NCBI GenBank assembly: GCA_035308365.1
Contig: DATGGU010000181.1
Span: 1 to 23,338, forward strand
Source of the DNA: PALSA-505 sp035308365
GTDB taxonomy: Bacteria > Actinomycetota > Actinomycetes > Streptosporangiales > Streptosporangiaceae
DNA length: 23,338 bases
Direction: 5' to 3'
Shown: positions 22,302 to 23,338 of the stretch, piece by piece
Layout of the letters: the number at the start of each line of letters is the position of its first letter
Position numbering within the stretch: the first letter of the stretch is position 1
Made by a program: the position numbers and the translations under genes
Notes under the pieces: model-generated
Database searches by the model: none
Told to the model about the DNA's origin: nothing
Seen by the model: only the letters and a program-made list of their open reading frames with translations

Positions 22302-22371
22302 TAAATAGTGCAGGCTGTAATCAAATGGGGCATCGGGGTTAAATGGTGCAGCTCAGGGCCAATTAGTGCAA
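22302..22371. repeat. Four ~11-bp repeats at 18-20-bp spacing
   Basis: AAATAGTGCAG (22303), AAATGGGGCAT (22323), AAATGGTGCAG (22341) and AATTAGTGCAA (22361) recur with offsets of 20, 18 and 20 bases, each preceded by a short G/C-rich segment (GGGCT, GGGTT, GGGCC in three cases). Two-turn helical phasing suggests a protein-binding array. The reverse-complement pattern (TGCACCATTT repeated) also recalls the multiple terminal repeats of IS21-family elements, so this could be an IS end left behind. Confidence 0.6.
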
Positions 22372-22394
22372 TGTCCTGCTGGTGAGGACCGAAT

Positions 22395-22408
22395 GGGACT
22401 TTGGTCCC
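22395..22408. promoter_or_regulatory. DosR/DevR-like box
   Basis: GGGACTTTGGTCCC fits the DosR core GGGACTWWAGTCCC except for one base (A to G). It lies 59 bases before the ATG of the small Cys protein gene at 22468. A second imperfect dyad, TAGGG (22416-22420) and CCCTA (22431-22435), follows. DosR-type regulators control hypoxia and dormancy genes in actinobacteria. Binding here is inferred. Confidence 0.5.
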
Positions 22409-22467
22409 GGCCATAGGGTGCGAAAGGTCCCTAACCGTAGCCGGCTCGGGCCGGTAACTCTGGGCTT

Positions 22468-22758
22468 ATGGACGCAAACATCGTCACGGTCCCCGGCAGG
22501 CACGCAGGGCGCGGGGAGTTCGAGGGGACGGAACGGCCGATACTGGCGCTGGTCGAGGAAGCCCTGTGGATCGTCCGCCTGGAGCTTGCCCCGAGGGCGT
22601 GCTGTTGCCCGGCCAAGCCGTCCGTCGTGGCGATTATGCCGTCCGGGGCGGATCGGGCCGTGCCGGCGGACCTGCTGCTGTGCAGTGTGCATTATCGTGA
22701 GGCGGCCGGGGGGCTCCGGGATGCCGGGGCCGTCGTTTACAGCGGCTCGCTCGGTTAG
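22468..22758 (+). CDS. Small cysteine-containing protein, DUF7455-like
   Basis: This encodes 96 residues from ATG 22468; codon third positions are strongly G/C, supporting coding. The C-terminal half reads RACCCPAKPSVVAIMPSG, then DLLLCSVHYREAAGGLRDAGA, which resembles the short actinobacterial proteins with CDRCGAxAYV...LPSG...LLFCGHH (DUF7455) at the level of spacing: Cys cluster C45-C47, PSG, then C72-x2-H75. Metal binding is possible but the first Cys pair is altered (CCC in place of CxxC). The N-terminal part is unassigned. No Shine-Dalgarno is seen. The DosR-like box upstream suggests hypoxia or dormancy expression. Family placement is from memory of the pattern and is tentative. Confidence 0.55.
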   Translation: MDANIVTVPGRHAGRGEFEGTERPILALVEEALWIVRLELAPRACCCPAKPSVVAIMPSGADRAVPADLLLCSVHYREAAGGLRDAGAVVYSGSLG

Positions 22759-22979
22759 CGGGGCCGCTCCGGCACCACGGTAGAGACGCGCGCTCGTGGT
22801 GGGGCGATCGCGCCGAGCTGGGCAAGTCCTGGCAAGAACGTGGTCCGTCGCTGGCTGGCCGGGGAGCGGCCATTCCGGAATCCGGCTACGCCGAGCGCTG
22901 ACGGGTGAGCACGCGGGTCAGCCCCTCCGTAAAAATAACCGGTCGACCGCGCGTTCAGCGAGCGTGATCATGTTAGGTC

Positions 22980-23338
22980 ATGGACGAAGAGGATCTGGAA
23001 CGAGCGCTCTTTGCGCGGATGCGCTGGAACGCGCCGCTGTCGGTGGAGCATGCCGGGCTGCTGATGGACCGGCTCGAGCTGGGGCCGGGGTTGCGGGTCG
23101 CCGATATCGGCTCCGGGTGGGGAGAACTGCTGCTGAGGGTGGTTGAACGGGGCGGCCGTGAGGTGCGGGGGATCGGGGTGGACACCGATGTCAGGGCGCT
23201 GGCGCGCGGGCGGGAGGCGGCACGGCAGCGCGGTCTTGCCGAGCGTGTGGAGTTCGTCGAGGCTGACGTGGCGTCCTGGCGGGAGATGGCCGACCGGGTG
23301 CTGTGCGTGGGTGCGTCGCACGCGTTCGGCGGGACCGG
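22980..23338 (+). CDS. SAM-dependent class I methyltransferase (5' part only)
   Basis: The first 119 codons are present and the frame is open to the right edge, so the gene is truncated by the window. From ATG 22980 (MDEEDLERALFARMRWNAPL) the Rossmann methyltransferase motifs are clear: motif I VADIGSGWGELLL (about 40-52), the acidic loop GIGVDTD (D68 and D70), and FVEADVASW (motif II region, about 92-100). The target (small molecule, lipid or protein) cannot be judged from this part. The Shine-Dalgarno is poor (TTAGG very close to the ATG). The 221-base gap before it contains an AT-rich run, TAAAAATAA near 22930, that may be part of its promoter. Confidence 0.85.
   Translation, partial: MDEEDLERALFARMRWNAPLSVEHAGLLMDRLELGPGLRVADIGSGWGELLLRVVERGGREVRGIGVDTDVRALARGREAARQRGLAERVEFVEADVASWREMADRVLCVGASHAFGGT

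Larger units (their letters stand above)
22074..22467. other. Gene-poor stretch downstream of tRNA-Ser
   Basis: There is no confident gene here. A short AT-rich run follows the tRNA (TTGACTAGGGTTTATCC, 22095 onward). 22130-22300 is GC-rich with a short open frame of arginine/glycine-rich, unconvincing composition. From 22302 come four phased short repeats and then a DosR-like box, both listed separately. No copy of the tRNA 3' end recurs within the window, so I see no attachment-site pair. Confidence 0.5.

Noticed and set aside
22074..23338. tRNA-Ser as an integration site of a genomic island
   Set aside because: No integrase and no second copy of the tRNA 3' end are visible in the window; it cannot be excluded beyond the right edge.

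Overview
The window reads as chromosome of a high-GC, probably mycelial actinomycete. The evidence is GC-rich third codon positions, many GTG starts, a Bpa/PafE proteasome activator (Pup-proteasome lineage), an MptB-like polyprenol-dependent mannosyltransferase, an actinobacterial Fpg/Nei2-type glycosylase, RsbW/STAS partner-switching genes and a MinD/ParA-like ATPase with a long disordered N-terminus. I cannot name the genus.

Layout. 1-260: a VapB/FitA-type antitoxin gene (minus) that runs off the left edge and carries a frameshift, behind a perfect 11-bp-arm inverted repeat. 310-936: universal stress protein (minus). 937-1263: divergent promoter region plus seven degenerate ~23-bp tandem repeats. 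1264-2205: Fpg/Nei-family glycosylase with an in-frame duplicated insert. 2427-3791: FAD-linked D-2-hydroxyacid dehydrogenase. 3843-5801: PAS-GAF-PAS histidine kinase whose 3' end enters a five-copy ~100-bp repeat array (5731-6245). 6570-8981: secreted S53 (sedolisin) peptidase with an Ig-like module and two ricin-type beta-trefoils. 9059-10994 (minus): Wzt/Wzm-type polysaccharide exporter, divergent from a MarR regulator (11166-11666). 11974-13978: an RsbW-like ATPase and a STAS antagonist flanking a divergently read proline-rich protein. 14042-16725: a small Tat-signal protein, a family-2 glycosyltransferase and an MptB-like membrane mannosyltransferase (the last two overlap by ATGA). 16743-18120: DUF4446 protein and prephenate dehydratase. 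18263-19848 (minus): Bpa/PafE and a PIG3-type quinone oxidoreductase. 19987-21975: MinD/ParA-like ATPase. 21985-22073: tRNA-Ser(UGA). 22074-23338: a scarred intergenic stretch with four phased short repeats, a DosR/DevR-like box, a small Cys protein gene and the start of a methyltransferase gene.

Functional themes. Envelope glycan synthesis and export is represented by Wzm/Wzt, the GT2 enzyme and the MptB-like enzyme. The exporter, Bpa and the quinone oxidoreductase echo the Rv3777-Rv3783 neighbourhood of Mycobacterium tuberculosis as I remember it. Signalling is represented by the histidine kinase, RsbW/STAS and MarR. Stress physiology is represented by the universal stress protein, the glycosylase, Bpa and the DosR-like box.

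The most unusual aspect is the amount of tandem and direct repeat: arrays upstream of fpg, downstream of the kinase and between the partner-switching genes, plus in-frame duplications inside the stress-protein and fpg genes. I did not find a convincing wholly new multi-gene system. The best leads are the repeat families, the phased repeats plus DosR-like box near the right end, and the YG-rich MinD-like protein.
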